DNA of 64,000 bases from Blastococcus sp. URHD0036 (GTDB lineage Bacteria; Actinomycetota; Actinomycetes; Mycobacteriales; Geodermatophilaceae), in assembly GCF_000701365.1 (NCBI RefSeq), contig NZ_JNIK01000011.1, positions 372,001-436,000 on the forward strand, written 5' to 3'. Shown piece after piece: positions 1 through 8,616 of this stretch. Position 1 is the first letter of the stretch; each line of letters opens with the position of its first letter. Position numbers and translations under genes: made by a program. Under the pieces are notes generated by a model, which did not search any database, was not told the DNA's origin, and saw only the letters and a program-made list of their open reading frames with translations.

Positions 1-130
1 TGCCGCCGCGCCGGAGGACGACGGGCTGCCGGGGCCGGAGACCGTGGTCCCGGCCCTGCTCCGCCTGCTGGACGACGACCTCCCGTCCGGCCGGTACCGC
101 GCCGCCGACCTCGTGGCGGTGGCCCGATGA
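1..130 (+). CDS. 3' end of a short-chain dehydrogenase-like gene (partial)
   Basis: The frame starting at base 2 is open from the window edge and ends with TGA at 128-130, giving about 42 C-terminal residues that include VVPALLRLLDD and DLPSGRYRAADLV. This tail resembles the C-terminus of SDR-family NAD(P)-dependent oxidoreductases, where a VVPALLWLL-type helix precedes the end. The stop overlaps the next start codon (ATGA), so the two genes are probably translated together. The catalytic part lies outside the window, so the family call is tentative. Confidence 0.5.
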   Translation, partial: AAAPEDDGLPGPETVVPALLRLLDDDLPSGRYRAADLVAVAR

Positions 131-1155
131 CCGCGACGTTCACCCTCCCGCCCGGGAGCGAGGCGACCGCACCGCCGGAGCGCCGCGGTCTGACCCGCGA
201 CGGCGTCCGGCTGATGACCGTGCGGCCCGCCGGCATCACGCACTCCGCGTTCCGCGACCTGCCCGACCTGCTCTCCCCGGGCGACCTGGTCGTCGTCAAC
301 ACCTCGGCGACGCTGCCGGCCCGGCTCGACGTCCGGCGGCGGGACGGCGTGCTCGTGCCGCTGCACGTCTCGACCACGCTGGACGACGGCGACTGGGTCG
401 TGGAGCTGCGCCGTCCGGACAACGACGGCCCGGACCTCGGCGCCGAACCGGACAGCACCGTGCAACTCCCCGACGGGCGGGCCCTGCGGCTGGTCTCCGG
501 ACACCCGGACGCCGGTCGCGGTTCGCGGCTGTGGCGGGCCCGGCCCGAGCCCCCGGTGTCGGCCCGCACGGTCCTCGCCCTGCACGGCCGGCCGATCACC
601 TACGGATACCTCCGCGGGCCGGTCCGGCTCGCCGACACCCAGAACGTGTACGCCACCGAGCCGGGCAGCGCGGAGAACGCCAGCGCCGGGAGGCCGTTCA
701 CCGACCGGCTGCTGGTGCGGCTCATGGCGCGCGGGGTGCCGGTCGTGCCCGTCGTCCTGCACGCCGGGGTGTCCAGCCCGGAGCTGCACGAGCCGCCCGC
801 GCCCGAGCGGTTCGCCGTCCCGGAGGTCACCGCGCGGCTGGTCACCGCCACCGCGCGGGCCGGCGGGCGGGTGGTCGCCGTCGGCACCACGGTCACCCGG
901 GCGCTGGAGTCGGCGACCGGGGAGGACGGCGTCACCCGGCCGGTGGTCGGGTGGACGCGCCTCGTGCTGGGTCCGGAGCGGCCCGCCCGGGTGGTGACCG
1001 GCCTGGTGACGGGTCTGCACGCGCCCGAGGCCTCGCACCTGCAGCTGCTCGAGGCGGTCGCCGGCGGGGACCTCGTGCGGCAGGCGTACGAGGAGGCCGT
1101 CGCCGAGCGCTACCTGTGGCACGAGTACGGCGACTCGATGCTCTTCCTGCCCTGA
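127..1155 (+). CDS. QueA-like S-adenosylmethionine:tRNA ribosyltransferase-isomerase paralogue
   Basis: 342 residues. Several QueA-family landmarks are visible: VVVNTSATLPARL near the N-terminus, a central LHAGVSS followed by HEPPAPERFAV, VVAVGTTVTRALES, and the C-terminal HEYGDSMLFL. Canonical QueA transfers the ribosyl moiety of SAM to preQ1 in tRNA, making epoxyqueuosine. This copy is divergent (VVNTSA instead of VVNDTRV, and NVYATEPGSAENASAGRPFT instead of the usual YQTVYA...AAPTAGLHFT), and actinobacteria of this kind usually lack the rest of the queuosine pathway. It may act on another substrate. It overlaps the upstream SDR gene by 4 nt. Its TGA stop is the left end of a long palindrome shared with the convergent FhuF-like gene. 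Confidence 0.75.
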   Translation: MTATFTLPPGSEATAPPERRGLTRDGVRLMTVRPAGITHSAFRDLPDLLSPGDLVVVNTSATLPARLDVRRRDGVLVPLHVSTTLDDGDWVVELRRPDNDGPDLGAEPDSTVQLPDGRALRLVSGHPDAGRGSRLWRARPEPPVSARTVLALHGRPITYGYLRGPVRLADTQNVYATEPGSAENASAGRPFTDRLLVRLMARGVPVVPVVLHAGVSSPELHEPPAPERFAVPEVTARLVTATARAGGRVVAVGTTVTRALESATGEDGVTRPVVGWTRLVLGPERPARVVTGLVTGLHAPEASHLQLLEAVAGGDLVRQAYEEAVAERYLWHEYGDSMLFLP

Positions 1156-1203
1156 TGTGGAGTGCGCGAGCGCAGGTTTCCTGCGCTCTGGCACTCCACA
1201 TCA
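1153..1203. terminator. Bidirectional inverted repeat, family A copy 1
   Basis: A 24-nt arm pair (1153-1176 and 1180-1203) with a TTT loop and only two mismatched positions. The core is AGCGCAGG/CCTGCGCT flanked by GGAGTG/CACTCC. The outermost bases are the TGA stop of the QueA-like gene and, on the other strand, the TGA stop of the FhuF-like gene. The position between convergent genes fits a shared terminator, although there is no T tract. Confidence 0.75.
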
Positions 1204-1914
1204 CCCGATGCGCTCGGCGGTGTCCTCGAGGAGGACCTGGCGCTCGAAGGGCGTCCGGCGGGGGCAGGAGGTGCAGGTCGGCTCGTGCGGCAGCCGGTAC
1301 AGCAGGCAGCACGAGGCGCGCTGGGTGAACCGCACCGCCCGCGGGCCGACGTCGACGTAGCGGGGTGCGGGCAGCGGTGCACCGACCGCCGCCGCGAGCG
1401 GGCCGGCCAGGGCGGTCACGGCCCCGACGTCCCCCAGCGCCCGCCCCAGCGCCAGCAGCCGGTTGGCGATCGAGTCGGTGGCGATCGCCCACAGCGGCGC
1501 CGGCCGCACCGCCCCCGCTTCGGCGACCGCCCCGATCACGGCCTCGAGCGTCTCGCGCAGCTCCGCCGCGACGTCGCCCCACGGCGCACCCGACACCGCG
1601 GCGACCGGGGTGCCGCCGGCCAGCAGGGTCAGCGACAGGTCCGGCAGCCGGGGCGACAGGGGGACGCCGGTGGCGAGGCCCGCCAGCGGCGGCGTCACGA
1701 GGACGGACGACAGGGAGTACCACCACACCGTCGCGAGCACCCGCCGGTCGTCGCTGCGGTACCGCTGCCCGAGCTCGGCGACCCGCTCCGCCGTCCACCC
1801 CGGGTCGGCCAGCAGCGGCCCGGGGACGACGCTGCCGACCGGCGGCGCGACCAGGCCGAGAGCACCGGCGCCGGGCACCCGCGCGGCCACCGCCGCCTGC
1901 CCGCCGTCCGTCAC
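1201..1914 (-). CDS. FhuF-like 2Fe-2S protein (siderophore-iron reductase family)
   Basis: 237 residues from the GTG at 1914. The C-terminus carries CC-x10-C-x2-C ([16 protein letters not shown]), the four-cysteine signature that holds the 2Fe-2S cluster in FhuF, a cytosolic reductase releasing iron from ferric siderophores. A start further upstream at 1971 is possible, but it would run into the acs promoter region. The GTG at 1914 has a CAGACT -10-like box 6 nt ahead of it, which suits a leaderless message. No siderophore transport genes are nearby, so the substrate is unknown. It is convergent with the QueA-like gene and divergent from acs. Confidence 0.8.
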   Translation of the reverse strand: MTDGGQAAVAARVPGAGALGLVAPPVGSVVPGPLLADPGWTAERVAELGQRYRSDDRRVLATVWWYSLSSVLVTPPLAGLATGVPLSPRLPDLSLTLLAGGTPVAAVSGAPWGDVAAELRETLEAVIGAVAEAGAVRPAPLWAIATDSIANRLLALGRALGDVGAVTALAGPLAAAVGAPLPAPRYVDVGPRAVRFTQRASCCLLYRLPHEPTCTSCPRRTPFERQVLLEDTAERIG

Positions 1915-1970
1915 GCGCCCAGTCTGACCGGGCCCGGGGCAGCACCGTCGCAGCGGGCGGCGCGGAGCCA

Positions 1971-1991
1971 TACGGTGTGCTCCAGAGCACG
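1971..1991 (+). promoter_or_regulatory. acs promoter -10 with CRP-like palindrome
   Basis: TACGGT (1971-1976) fits an actinobacterial TANNNT -10. It overlaps the palindrome TGTGCTCCAGAGCACG (1976-1991). The GTG-N8-CAC spacing equals that of the CRP/GlxR consensus TGTGA-N6-TCACA. A site over the -10 and transcription start would be expected to repress. A CRP gene lies 8 kb away in this window. Confidence 0.55.
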
Positions 1992-2018
1992 TCGAGCCGC
2001 GCAGAGCTGGAGGGATCG

Positions 2019-3968
2019 ATGACCGAGTCGACCGAGGTGGAGGGCCGTCGCTTCCCGGTCCCGGCGGAGCTGGCCGCGCACGCCAACGTGGGGCCGGACG
2101 TCCACGCCGAGGCCGAGCGCGACCGGCTGGCGTTCTGGGAGACCCAGGCGCGCCGGCTGACCTGGACCCGGGAGTGGGACGAGGTGCTCGACTGGAGCAA
2201 CCCGCCCTTCGCGAAGTGGTTCGTCGGCGGCACGCTCAACGTCGCCTACAACTGCGTCGACCGGCACGTCGAGGACGGGCACGGCGACCAGGTCGCCTAC
2301 CACTGGGAGGGCGAGCCGGGCGACACCCGCACGATCACCTACGCCCAGCTGCAGGACGAGGTGTGCAAGGCCGCCAACGCCCTGCTGGAGCTCGGGGTGG
2401 CCGCCGGCGACCGGGTCGCGATCTACATGCCGATGATCCCGGAGACGGTCATCGCGATGCTGGCCTGCGCCCGCATCGGCGCCGTGCACATGGTGGTGTT
2501 CGGCGGCTTCTCCGCCGACGCCCTCGCCAGCCGGCTCGACGACGCCGGCGCCGTCCTCGTGATCACCGCCGACGGCGGCTACCGCCGGGGGGCGCCCAGC
2601 GCGCTCAAGCCGGCCGTCGACGACGCGGTGGGCCGCAGCCCCGGCGTCCGCAACGTCCTCGTGGTGAAGCGCACCGGCCAGGACGTCGAGTGGACCGAGG
2701 GCCGCGACCTCTGGTGGGACGACGTCGTCGAGCGCCAGTCCACCGAGCACAGCTGCGAGTCCTTCGACGCCGAGCACCCGCTCTACATCATGTACACGTC
2801 GGGGACGACGGCGAAGCCCAAGGGGATCCTGCACACCAGCGGCGGCTACCTCACCCAGGTCGCCTACACGCACTGGGCGACCTTCGACCTCAAGCCCGAC
2901 GACGACGTCTACTGGACGGCGGCCGACGTCGGCTGGGTGACCGGCCACAGCTACATCGTCTACGGGCCGCTGGCCAACCGGGCCACGAGCGTCATGTACG
3001 AGGGGACGCCGGAGACCCCGCACCGCGGCCGCTGGTTCGAGCTGATCGCCAAGTACGGCGTGACCATCCTCTACACCGCGCCGACGGTGATCCGGACGTT
3101 CATGAAGTGGGGCGAGGACATCCCGGCCGGCTTCGACCTCTCCTCGCTGCGCGTCCTCGGCTCGGTGGGCGAGCCGATCAACCCCGAGGCCTGGCTCTGG
3201 TACCACGAGCACATCGGCGGCGGCCGCTGCCCGATCGTGGACACCTGGTGGCAGACCGAGACCGGCGCGCACATGATCACGCCGCTGCCCGGGGTCACCG
3301 ACCTCAAGCCCGGCTCGGCGCAGACGCCGTTCCCCGGCATCAGCGCGAAGATCGTCGACGACGAGGGCAACGAGCTCGGCGACGACACCACCGGCCTGCT
3401 CGTACTCACCGCGCCCTGGCCGTCGATGCTGCGCACCATCTGGGGCGACGACGACCGCTACGTCGACACCTACTGGTCGCGGTTCGGCAAGGAGGTCTAC
3501 TTCGCCGGCGACGGCGCCAAGAAGGACGCCGACGGCGACATCTGGTTACTCGGCCGCGTGGACGACGTCATGAACGTCTCCGGCCACCGCATCTCCACGA
3601 CCGAGGTGGAGTCCTCGCTGGTCGGCCACCCCGCCGTCGCCGAGGCAGCGGTGGTGGGCGCCAGCGACCCGACCACCGGCCAGGGCATCGTCGCGTTCGT
3701 GATCCTCCGCGAGAGCGGCACCGACTCCGGCGACGAGCTGGTGCAGACGCTGCGTACCCACGTCGGCCGCGACATCGGCCCGATCGCCAAGCCCCGGCAG
3801 ATCATGGTCGTGCAGGAGCTGCCCAAGACCCGGTCGGGGAAGATCATGCGCCGCCTGCTGCGCGACGTGGCCGAGAACCGGGAGCTGGGCGACGTCACCA
3901 CGCTCACCGACTCGTCGGTCATGAACCTGATCAAGGACAAGCTCCCGGCGGCCCCCTCCGAGGACTAG
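2019..3968 (+). CDS. acs: Acetyl-CoA synthetase
   Basis: 649 residues, the usual length for AMP-forming acetyl-CoA synthetase (acetate + ATP + CoA to acetyl-CoA), a cytosolic enzyme of acetate scavenging. The ATG at 2019 follows a GGAGGGAT ribosome binding site. Visible motifs are the AMP-binding [20 protein letters not shown] (A5), [10 protein letters not shown], and the C-terminal [11 protein letters not shown], whose lysine (about residue 608) is the position acetylated by Pat-type acetyltransferases and freed by sirtuins. The P-loop reads SGTTAKPKG where the common form is SGSTGKPKG. The protein ends with a normal C-terminal swivel domain. A CRP-like palindrome sits at the promoter and a family A hairpin follows the stop. 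The position next to the holin/ephE/marP block matches acs (Rv3667) in M. tuberculosis. Confidence 0.97.
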   Translation: MTESTEVEGRRFPVPAELAAHANVGPDVHAEAERDRLAFWETQARRLTWTREWDEVLDWSNPPFAKWFVGGTLNVAYNCVDRHVEDGHGDQVAYHWEGEPGDTRTITYAQLQDEVCKAANALLELGVAAGDRVAIYMPMIPETVIAMLACARIGAVHMVVFGGFSADALASRLDDAGAVLVITADGGYRRGAPSALKPAVDDAVGRSPGVRNVLVVKRTGQDVEWTEGRDLWWDDVVERQSTEHSCESFDAEHPLYIMYTSGTTAKPKGILHTSGGYLTQVAYTHWATFDLKPDDDVYWTAADVGWVTGHSYIVYGPLANRATSVMYEGTPETPHRGRWFELIAKYGVTILYTAPTVIRTFMKWGEDIPAGFDLSSLRVLGSVGEPINPEAWLWYHEHIGGGRCPIVDTWWQTETGAHMITPLPGVTDLKPGSAQTPFPGISAKIVDDEGNELGDDTTGLLVLTAPWPSMLRTIWGDDDRYVDTYWSRFGKEVYFAGDGAKKDADGDIWLLGRVDDVMNVSGHRISTTEVESSLVGHPAVAEAAVVGASDPTTGQGIVAFVILRESGTDSGDELVQTLRTHVGRDIGPIAKPRQIMVVQELPKTRSGKIMRRLLRDVAENRELGDVTTLTDSSVMNLIKDKLPAAPSED

Positions 3969-3970
3969 TC

Positions 3971-4011
3971 CGGAGTGTGGGAGCGCAGGAAACCTGCGCT
4001 CCCACACTCCG
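3971..4011. terminator. Inverted repeat, family A copy 2 (acs terminator)
   Basis: Perfect 19-bp arms, CGGAGTGTGGGAGCGCAGG and its complement, with an AAA loop, starting 2 nt after the acs stop. The next gene runs in the same direction from 4114, so this copy separates two co-oriented units. Confidence 0.8.
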
Positions 4012-4113
4012 TCCGGGGGACACCGGGACGCGGACGGGACGGCGATCCGGCACGATCACCGATGACAGACGTGGTGGCCAGCGGGCCGCCGCCCGACCGA
4101 GGAGGAGCCACTC

Positions 4114-4620
4114 GTGGCCCACAGCGCATCCACGACCCCGCCCCCGAGTCGGCCCACCGGCACCGTCGACCCGTCGATCGGGACCCTGGTCCAGAGCGCG
4201 ATGGCCGACGTCTCGACGCTCATCCGCAACGAGATCGAGCTCGCCAAGGCCGAGGTCGGGAAGTCGGCGAAGAAGGCCGGCATCGGCGCGGGGGCCTTCG
4301 GTGCCGCCGGCGTCGTCGCGGGGTTCTCCTTCTTCTTCCTCTTCATCGCGATCGCCGAGGCGCTCACCGCACTCGGCCTGCCGCGGTGGCTCTCCTACCT
4401 CATCGTGTGGGTGTTCCTGCTGGTCGTCGCGGGCGTCGCCGCGCTGCTGGGCCGGCGCTTCATCAAGAAGATCGAGAAGCCCGAGCGGACCCTGGAGTCG
4501 CTGCGCGAGCTCCCCGACGTCATGCACCGCGAGGCGCCCGGCCAGCGCCGCCGCGACCTCCCGGTCGTGGCCCCCGGCGGCCAGGTCACCCGCCGCGACC
4601 CCGACACCTACCTGGTCTGA
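4114..4620 (+). CDS. Phage-holin-family (superfamily III-like) membrane protein
   Basis: 168 residues from a GTG preceded by GAGGAGG. The N-terminal 30 residues are Pro/Ser/Thr-rich, followed by an amphipathic stretch (TLIRNEIELAKAEVGKSAKKAG). Two membrane helices follow (about residues 50-80 and 88-112), then a basic C-terminal tail. This layout is that of the actinobacterial 'phage holin family' or Holin-X proteins, which are chromosomal and not tied to prophages; function is unknown. In M. tuberculosis the equivalent position (Rv3669) is also a membrane protein between acs and ephE. The next gene starts 10 nt downstream. Confidence 0.8.
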   Translation: MAHSASTTPPPSRPTGTVDPSIGTLVQSAMADVSTLIRNEIELAKAEVGKSAKKAGIGAGAFGAAGVVAGFSFFFLFIAIAEALTALGLPRWLSYLIVWVFLLVVAGVAALLGRRFIKKIEKPERTLESLRELPDVMHREAPGQRRRDLPVVAPGGQVTRRDPDTYLV

Positions 4621-4630
4621 CGCCTCCCCG

Positions 4631-5560
4631 GTGACGTCTCCGGCAGCCGAGGCGCCCGACGCCACCAGCGTCCTGCTCCCTGGCCCCTGGTCGCACCGGG
4701 CGCTGTCGGCCAACGGTCTGCAGCTCCACGTCGCCGAGGCCGGCGAGGGGCCGCTGGTGGTGCTCCTGCACGGCTTCCCGCAGTTCTGGTGGACCTGGCG
4801 GGCCCAGCTGCCCGCGCTGGCCGGCGCCGGGCTGCACGCCGTCGCCCCGGACCTGCGGGGATACGGGGCCAGCGACAAGCCGCCCCGCGGTTACGACCTG
4901 CCGACCGCCGCCGCCGACGTGGCCGCGCTGATCCGCGCCCTCGGGGAGAAGGACGCCGTCCTCGTCGGTCACGACTGGGGCGCGCTCGTCGCCTGGACCG
5001 TCGCGGCGCTGCACCCGCGCAGCGTCCGCCGTCTCGTCGTCCTCTCCATGGCCCATCCCCGGCGGCTGCGCGCCGGGATGGCCGATCCCGCGCAGCGCCG
5101 GGCGTTCCGCTACTTCCTGGGCGCCCAGCTCCCGCGGCTGCCGGAGCGACGGCTCACCCGCGCCGACGACGACCCGGTGGCGGACCTGATGCGCGCCTGG
5201 TCGGGGACGGAGTGGGCGCAGACCCCCGACTTCGCCGAGGCCGTCGACCGGTACCGCTCGGCCGCCCGCATCCCGCAGGCCGCCTACGGCTCGATGGAGT
5301 ACTTCCGGTGGGCCGGCCGCTCCCAGCTGCGCCCCGACGGGTTGCGGTACGCGCGGCGGATGGCGGCGCCGATCACCGCGCCCACCCTCCAGCTGCACGG
5401 TGGCGCCGACGCGTGCGTCCTGCCCACCACCGCGGCCGGCTCGGGGCGCTACGTGGCCGGCGCCTACGAGTTCGCCACGCTGCCCGGGGTCGGCCACTTC
5501 CCGCAGGAGGAGGCGCCCGGCGCGGTGACCGACGCGATCACCCGGTGGGCCAGGAACTGA
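4631..5560 (+). CDS. Alpha/beta hydrolase, epoxide hydrolase type (EphE position)
   Basis: 309 residues from a GTG at 4631. The oxyanion motif HGFPQFWWTW is followed by GHDWGA, where the nucleophile is Asp, the hallmark of epoxide hydrolases and haloalkane dehalogenases rather than serine esterases. The catalytic His is in GVGHFPQEEAP. A cap-domain region with Tyr/Trp residues lies between (YRSAARIPQAAYGSMEYFRW). Synteny with M. tuberculosis ephE (Rv3670) beside marP supports the call. The natural epoxide is unknown. It is convergent with marP, with a hairpin between them. Confidence 0.85.
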   Translation: MTSPAAEAPDATSVLLPGPWSHRALSANGLQLHVAEAGEGPLVVLLHGFPQFWWTWRAQLPALAGAGLHAVAPDLRGYGASDKPPRGYDLPTAAADVAALIRALGEKDAVLVGHDWGALVAWTVAALHPRSVRRLVVLSMAHPRRLRAGMADPAQRRAFRYFLGAQLPRLPERRLTRADDDPVADLMRAWSGTEWAQTPDFAEAVDRYRSAARIPQAAYGSMEYFRWAGRSQLRPDGLRYARRMAAPITAPTLQLHGGADACVLPTTAAGSGRYVAGAYEFATLPGVGHFPQEEAPGAVTDAITRWARN

Positions 5561-5571
5561 ACCACCTCCGT

Positions 5572-5612
5572 GCGGAACTGCACTTCTGCACGGTGCAGAA
5601 GTGCAGTTCTGC
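5572..5612. terminator. Inverted repeat between epoxide hydrolase and marP
   Basis: 20-nt arms (5572-5591 and 5593-5612) with a single mismatch and one central base. The arm contains GAACTGCACTTCTGCAC, itself holding the repeated word TGCA. It occupies most of the 55-bp gap between two convergent genes, which fits a bidirectional terminator of a different sequence family from A and B. Confidence 0.7.
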
Positions 5613-5615
5613 CCG

Positions 5616-6797
5616 TCATTCGCAGGGGCCGGTGTCCACGGACGCGGTGGCGGTCTGGCCGGTGGTCGCGGCCTGCGACACCTGCGGCGCCGTCAGCGCG
5701 TAGCCGGTCGTCGGGTCGGTGATGGCCGAGGCGAACACCACGCCGAGCACCTGGCCGTTGCTGTCGAACAGCGGCCCGCCGGAGTTGCCCGCGCGGACCT
5801 CGCCGAACAGGGCGTAGACGTCGCGGGTCACGGTCTGCTGGTCCCGGAAGTCGGGGCCGCTGATGTCCCCGCGGTCGCGCACCCGCGCCGGGCCGACGAA
5901 CAGCCCACCGCCGCCGGGGTAGCCCATGATGATCGCGTCGGCGCCGAAGTCGACCGGCTCGGCGGTGAAGACCAGCGGCACCTGCGGCAGGTCGGGCACG
6001 TAGAGCACGGCGACATCGACCTCCGGGTCCACGTACACCGGCACGGCCTCGTACTCCTCGCCCTCGGCGGTCACCACGGGGTCGCTCACCCCGGCGAGCA
6101 CGTGGGCGTTGGTCATCACGCGTTCCGGGGCGTAGACGAAGCCGGAGCCGTCGATCTGGCGGGAGCAGGAGGGCGCCACCCCGCGGATCTGCACGACCGA
6201 TCCCTGGACGCTGGCGACCACCGGGCTGTCCCGCAGGGCCGGGTCCGGCGCCGGGACGTCGCGGACCTCGGTGGGGGTCAGCGGATCCAGGACGTCGGGC
6301 AGCCCGCGCCGCTCGATGGCCTCCCGCAGCTGGTCGTAGACCGACCGCACGCCGTCCGGGACGCTCGCGTCGACCGCGCGCACGAGGGCCGACTGCCGCA
6401 CCTGGCTGGCCACCTCGGGGAACGGGGCGGTCGCCAGGGGGGTCGCCACCATCCAGGCCACGAGCAGCACCGCGACCGCCGACAGCGCCGCACCCGCCAC
6501 CGAGTCGACGACCTTGGCCGGCTCCCAGGTCACGCGGCTGCGCACGGCCCGCCCGATCGCCCCGGCCAGCAGCTGCCCGAGCAGCGCACCGGCGAGGACG
6601 ACGACGAGCGCGGCGAACACCCGCGCGACCGGTGAGGCGTCGACGCTGTCGGCCACGGCACCGGACAGCTGCGCCCCGACGACCGCGCCGCCGAAGAAGC
6701 CCAGGAACGACGCCGCCGACACCAGCAGCCCCTGCCGGAAGCCGGAGAAGGCGAAGGCCAGCGCGAGGACGATGACGACGACGTCGACGAGGGACAC
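5616..6797 (-). CDS. marP: MarP-like periplasmic serine protease
   Basis: 393 residues: four N-terminal membrane helices of the CvpA/colicin V production fold (residues 1-120), then a chymotrypsin-like protease domain. The catalytic triad is visible as His232 (TNAHVLAG), Asp261 (EVDVAVLYV) and Ser339 (GNSGGPLFD). Cys211 and Cys392 match the disulfide pair reported for mycobacterial MarP that keeps the active site poised under oxidation. MarP protects cells from acid and oxidative stress by processing cell-envelope targets. It is the last gene of the nth-tlpA-Nudix-cupredoxin-marP operon, 9 nt after the cupredoxin stop. Confidence 0.92.
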   Translation of the reverse strand: MSLVDVVVIVLALAFAFSGFRQGLLVSAASFLGFFGGAVVGAQLSGAVADSVDASPVARVFAALVVVLAGALLGQLLAGAIGRAVRSRVTWEPAKVVDSVAGAALSAVAVLLVAWMVATPLATAPFPEVASQVRQSALVRAVDASVPDGVRSVYDQLREAIERRGLPDVLDPLTPTEVRDVPAPDPALRDSPVVASVQGSVVQIRGVAPSCSRQIDGSGFVYAPERVMTNAHVLAGVSDPVVTAEGEEYEAVPVYVDPEVDVAVLYVPDLPQVPLVFTAEPVDFGADAIIMGYPGGGGLFVGPARVRDRGDISGPDFRDQQTVTRDVYALFGEVRAGNSGGPLFDSNGQVLGVVFASAITDPTTGYALTAPQVSQAATTGQTATASVDTGPCE

Positions 6798-6806
6798 GGC
6801 CTCAGG

Positions 6807-7289
6807 TCACCCCGCGACCGTCATGGTGCCGACCTGCCCGAGCTGGAGGTGGAAGCTGCAGTCGAAGCCGTAGTCGCCGACCGCCGTCACCTCGAACTCG
6901 ATGGTCTCGCTCTCCCCCGGCTGGAGCACGGGGATCTCCTCGTCGATCTCCGCGGGCCCGTCGCCGGGTGTGAAGCGGAAGTTGTGCACCATCTGGTCGG
7001 CGGTGCTGTCGACGGTGAGCCGCACCCGGCCCGGCGCCACCGTGAAGGTGTCGGGCACGAAGACGTAGTCGTCCGGCGTCTGGATGGTGACCTCCTGGAC
7101 GCCGTCGGCCCCCAGGGTCACCGTGCCGAGGGAGGGGTCGGCCGACTCCGACGCGTCTCCCCCGCCGCCGTCGTCGCTCCCGCAGCCGGCCAGCAGCACC
7201 ACTGCGGCAGCGACCGCGGCGACCCTCGTGCCGGGCCCCGCCGCGAACCTACGAGTGGTGGGGGGTACGGAGGTCCTCGTCCCGCTCAT
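6807..7289 (-). CDS. Lipoprotein cupredoxin with Gln in the axial-ligand position
   Basis: 160 residues. A signal peptide ends in LLAGC (lipidated Cys36), followed by a Gly/Ser/Asp-rich linker and a cupredoxin domain (about 60-160). Copper ligands are His102 (MVHNFRF), Cys144 and His147 (GFDCSFH). The usual axial Met five residues after the His is Gln152 (LGQVGTMTV), as in stellacyanins. The ATG overlaps the upstream Nudix stop (ATGA). M. tuberculosis lacks a gene at this place, so it is an addition to the conserved operon. It probably acts as an electron carrier or copper-binding protein outside the membrane, next to TlpA and MarP. Confidence 0.85.
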   Translation of the reverse strand: MSGTRTSVPPTTRRFAAGPGTRVAAVAAAVVLLAGCGSDDGGGGDASESADPSLGTVTLGADGVQEVTIQTPDDYVFVPDTFTVAPGRVRLTVDSTADQMVHNFRFTPGDGPAEIDEEIPVLQPGESETIEFEVTAVGDYGFDCSFHLQLGQVGTMTVAG

Positions 7290-8038
7290 CGCCCGGGAAC
7301 CGTACGCGCCGGACCGCCCGCCTGCCCGGGATCGGCGACCGTCGGCGCGGCGGCGTCCTCGGTGCCCCCCTGGTCGACCGAGCCGGGCACCCGGCCGGGC
7401 CGGATCTTCTCGGGGTCGATCGGGCGGACGTCGGAGGTGTCCCACGGCCGGGCGAGGCCGGCCGCCTCCAGCACCGCTTCGAGCACGCCGGCGGTGAAGC
7501 CCCAGACCTCCATGTCCGCGACCGCGAACGCCGGGCCGAGGAAGCCGGCCGGGTGCTTGAGCCGGTAGCGGTTGGCGGGATCGGTGAGCTCGGCCAGCGG
7601 GACGCGCGCCACCCGGGCGACCTCCTGCGGGTCGGCCACGATCACCTCCGACGGCTTCTCCCACCAGGCCACGACCGGGACGACGAGGTTGTCCGAGGGG
7701 CCGAGGAACAGCTCCGGCAGCGTGCCGAGCACCCGCACGCCGGCCGGGTCGACCCCCGCCTCCTCCTGCGCCTCCCGCAGCGCCGTCCCGACCGGGTAGT
7801 CGTCGCCCGGATCCGCACCGCCGCCGGGGAACGCCGGCTGGCCGGCGTGCGTGCGCAGGTGCGCGGACTTCTCGATGAGCAGCACGTCGGGGCCGTCCGG
7901 ACCCTCGCCGAACAGGACGAGGACGGCGGACCGGCGCGCCGTCTCGGTCCGCTCCTGCATCCGGTGCCGCAGCGGCAGCTCGGCGGCCGAGGCCATCAGC
8001 CGCCGGAGGAACTCGGGCAGGTCGTCGGTGCCGCTCAC
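7286..8038 (-). CDS. Nudix hydrolase (CoA pyrophosphatase-like)
   Basis: 250 residues from a GTG at 8038. The Nudix box reads GGADPGDDYPVGTALREAQEEAGV, with Asp in place of the first Glu but an intact REAQEEAGV metal site. The upstream HLRTHAGQPAFPGG element is typical of the CoA diphosphatase subgroup (NudL/Nudt7-like), so cleavage of CoA or acyl-CoA to phosphopantetheine and 3',5'-ADP is the best guess. The last 40 residues are Pro/Gly-rich. It overlaps tlpA upstream (GTGA) and the cupredoxin gene downstream (ATGA). The counterpart is Rv3672c in M. tuberculosis. Confidence 0.88.
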   Translation of the reverse strand: MSGTDDLPEFLRRLMASAAELPLRHRMQERTETARRSAVLVLFGEGPDGPDVLLIEKSAHLRTHAGQPAFPGGGADPGDDYPVGTALREAQEEAGVDPAGVRVLGTLPELFLGPSDNLVVPVVAWWEKPSEVIVADPQEVARVARVPLAELTDPANRYRLKHPAGFLGPAFAVADMEVWGFTAGVLEAVLEAAGLARPWDTSDVRPIDPEKIRPGRVPGSVDQGGTEDAAAPTVADPGQAGGPARTVPGR

Positions 8039-8616
8039 AGCTGCACCCCGAGGTGCTCGGCGACCAGCCCGGTGAGCTCCTCGAGGGACTGCACCTGCCC
8101 CACCTCGACGTAGGCGACGCCACCGTCGGCGTCGAGGAAGTAGGTGAACGGCAGCGCCGCGAGGCCGAGCTGGGCCAGCAGTTCGCCGTCGCCGTCGAAG
8201 GCGGTCGGGAAGGTCGCCCCGGCGTCCTCGGCGAACGACTCGGCCCGCGACGGGGTGTCGCGGCTGATCAGCCCGATCACGTGCACCTGGTCCCCGGCCA
8301 GGTCCGAGAGCTCCTGGACCAGCGGGAGCTCCTCGCGGCAGGGGCCGCACCAGCTGCCCCACAGGTTGACGACGGTCGGGACGCCGGGGGCGCGGCCCAG
8401 GTCGAGGGTGCCGCCGCCCGGACAGTCGAACGCGACGTCCGGCAGGGTCTCCGCGCCCTCGGCCGGCCGATCGGGCTGCTCGGGGCAGGGGTCGAGCGTG
8501 GTGTCGGCACTGAACCCGGACGACGGCGCGGGGTCGCCGTCGTCGTCGGCGTCCGCGGTGCAGCCGGAGAGGACGGCGACCAGGAGCAGACCGGCCGCCG
8601 CGAGAGCCCGCCTCAC
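8035..8616 (-). CDS. TlpA-like thioredoxin-fold lipoprotein
   Basis: 193 residues from a GTG at 8616 that overlaps the nth stop. The N-terminus is a lipoprotein signal (VAVLSGC). Two extra cysteines lie in the linker (LDPCPEQ and FDCPGG). The thioredoxin fold follows with [11 protein letters not shown] and the cis-Pro region ALPFTYF. TlpA proteins are membrane-anchored disulfide reductases for cytochrome maturation, copper or envelope protein redox. It may serve the cupredoxin and MarP (whose disulfide is redox relevant) in the same operon. The counterpart is Rv3673c. Confidence 0.9.
   Translation of the reverse strand: MRRALAAAGLLLVAVLSGCTADADDDGDPAPSSGFSADTTLDPCPEQPDRPAEGAETLPDVAFDCPGGGTLDLGRAPGVPTVVNLWGSWCGPCREELPLVQELSDLAGDQVHVIGLISRDTPSRAESFAEDAGATFPTAFDGDGELLAQLGLAALPFTYFLDADGGVAYVEVGQVQSLEELTGLVAEHLGVQL

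Noticed and set aside
1365-2018. N-terminal extension of acs by about 218 codons
   Set aside because: The extension is low-complexity Arg/Pro/Ala and antisense to the FhuF-like gene; the ATG at 2019 has a ribosome binding site and gives the family length.
4114-4620. Holin gene as a sign of a prophage
   Set aside because: No other phage genes; this family is a normal chromosomal neighbour of acs and ephE in actinobacteria.
2174-4630. Upstream extension of the epoxide hydrolase frame through acs and the holin gene
   Set aside because: The extra residues are Arg/Ala/Pro-rich nonsense from another frame of acs; homology starts after the GTG at 4631.
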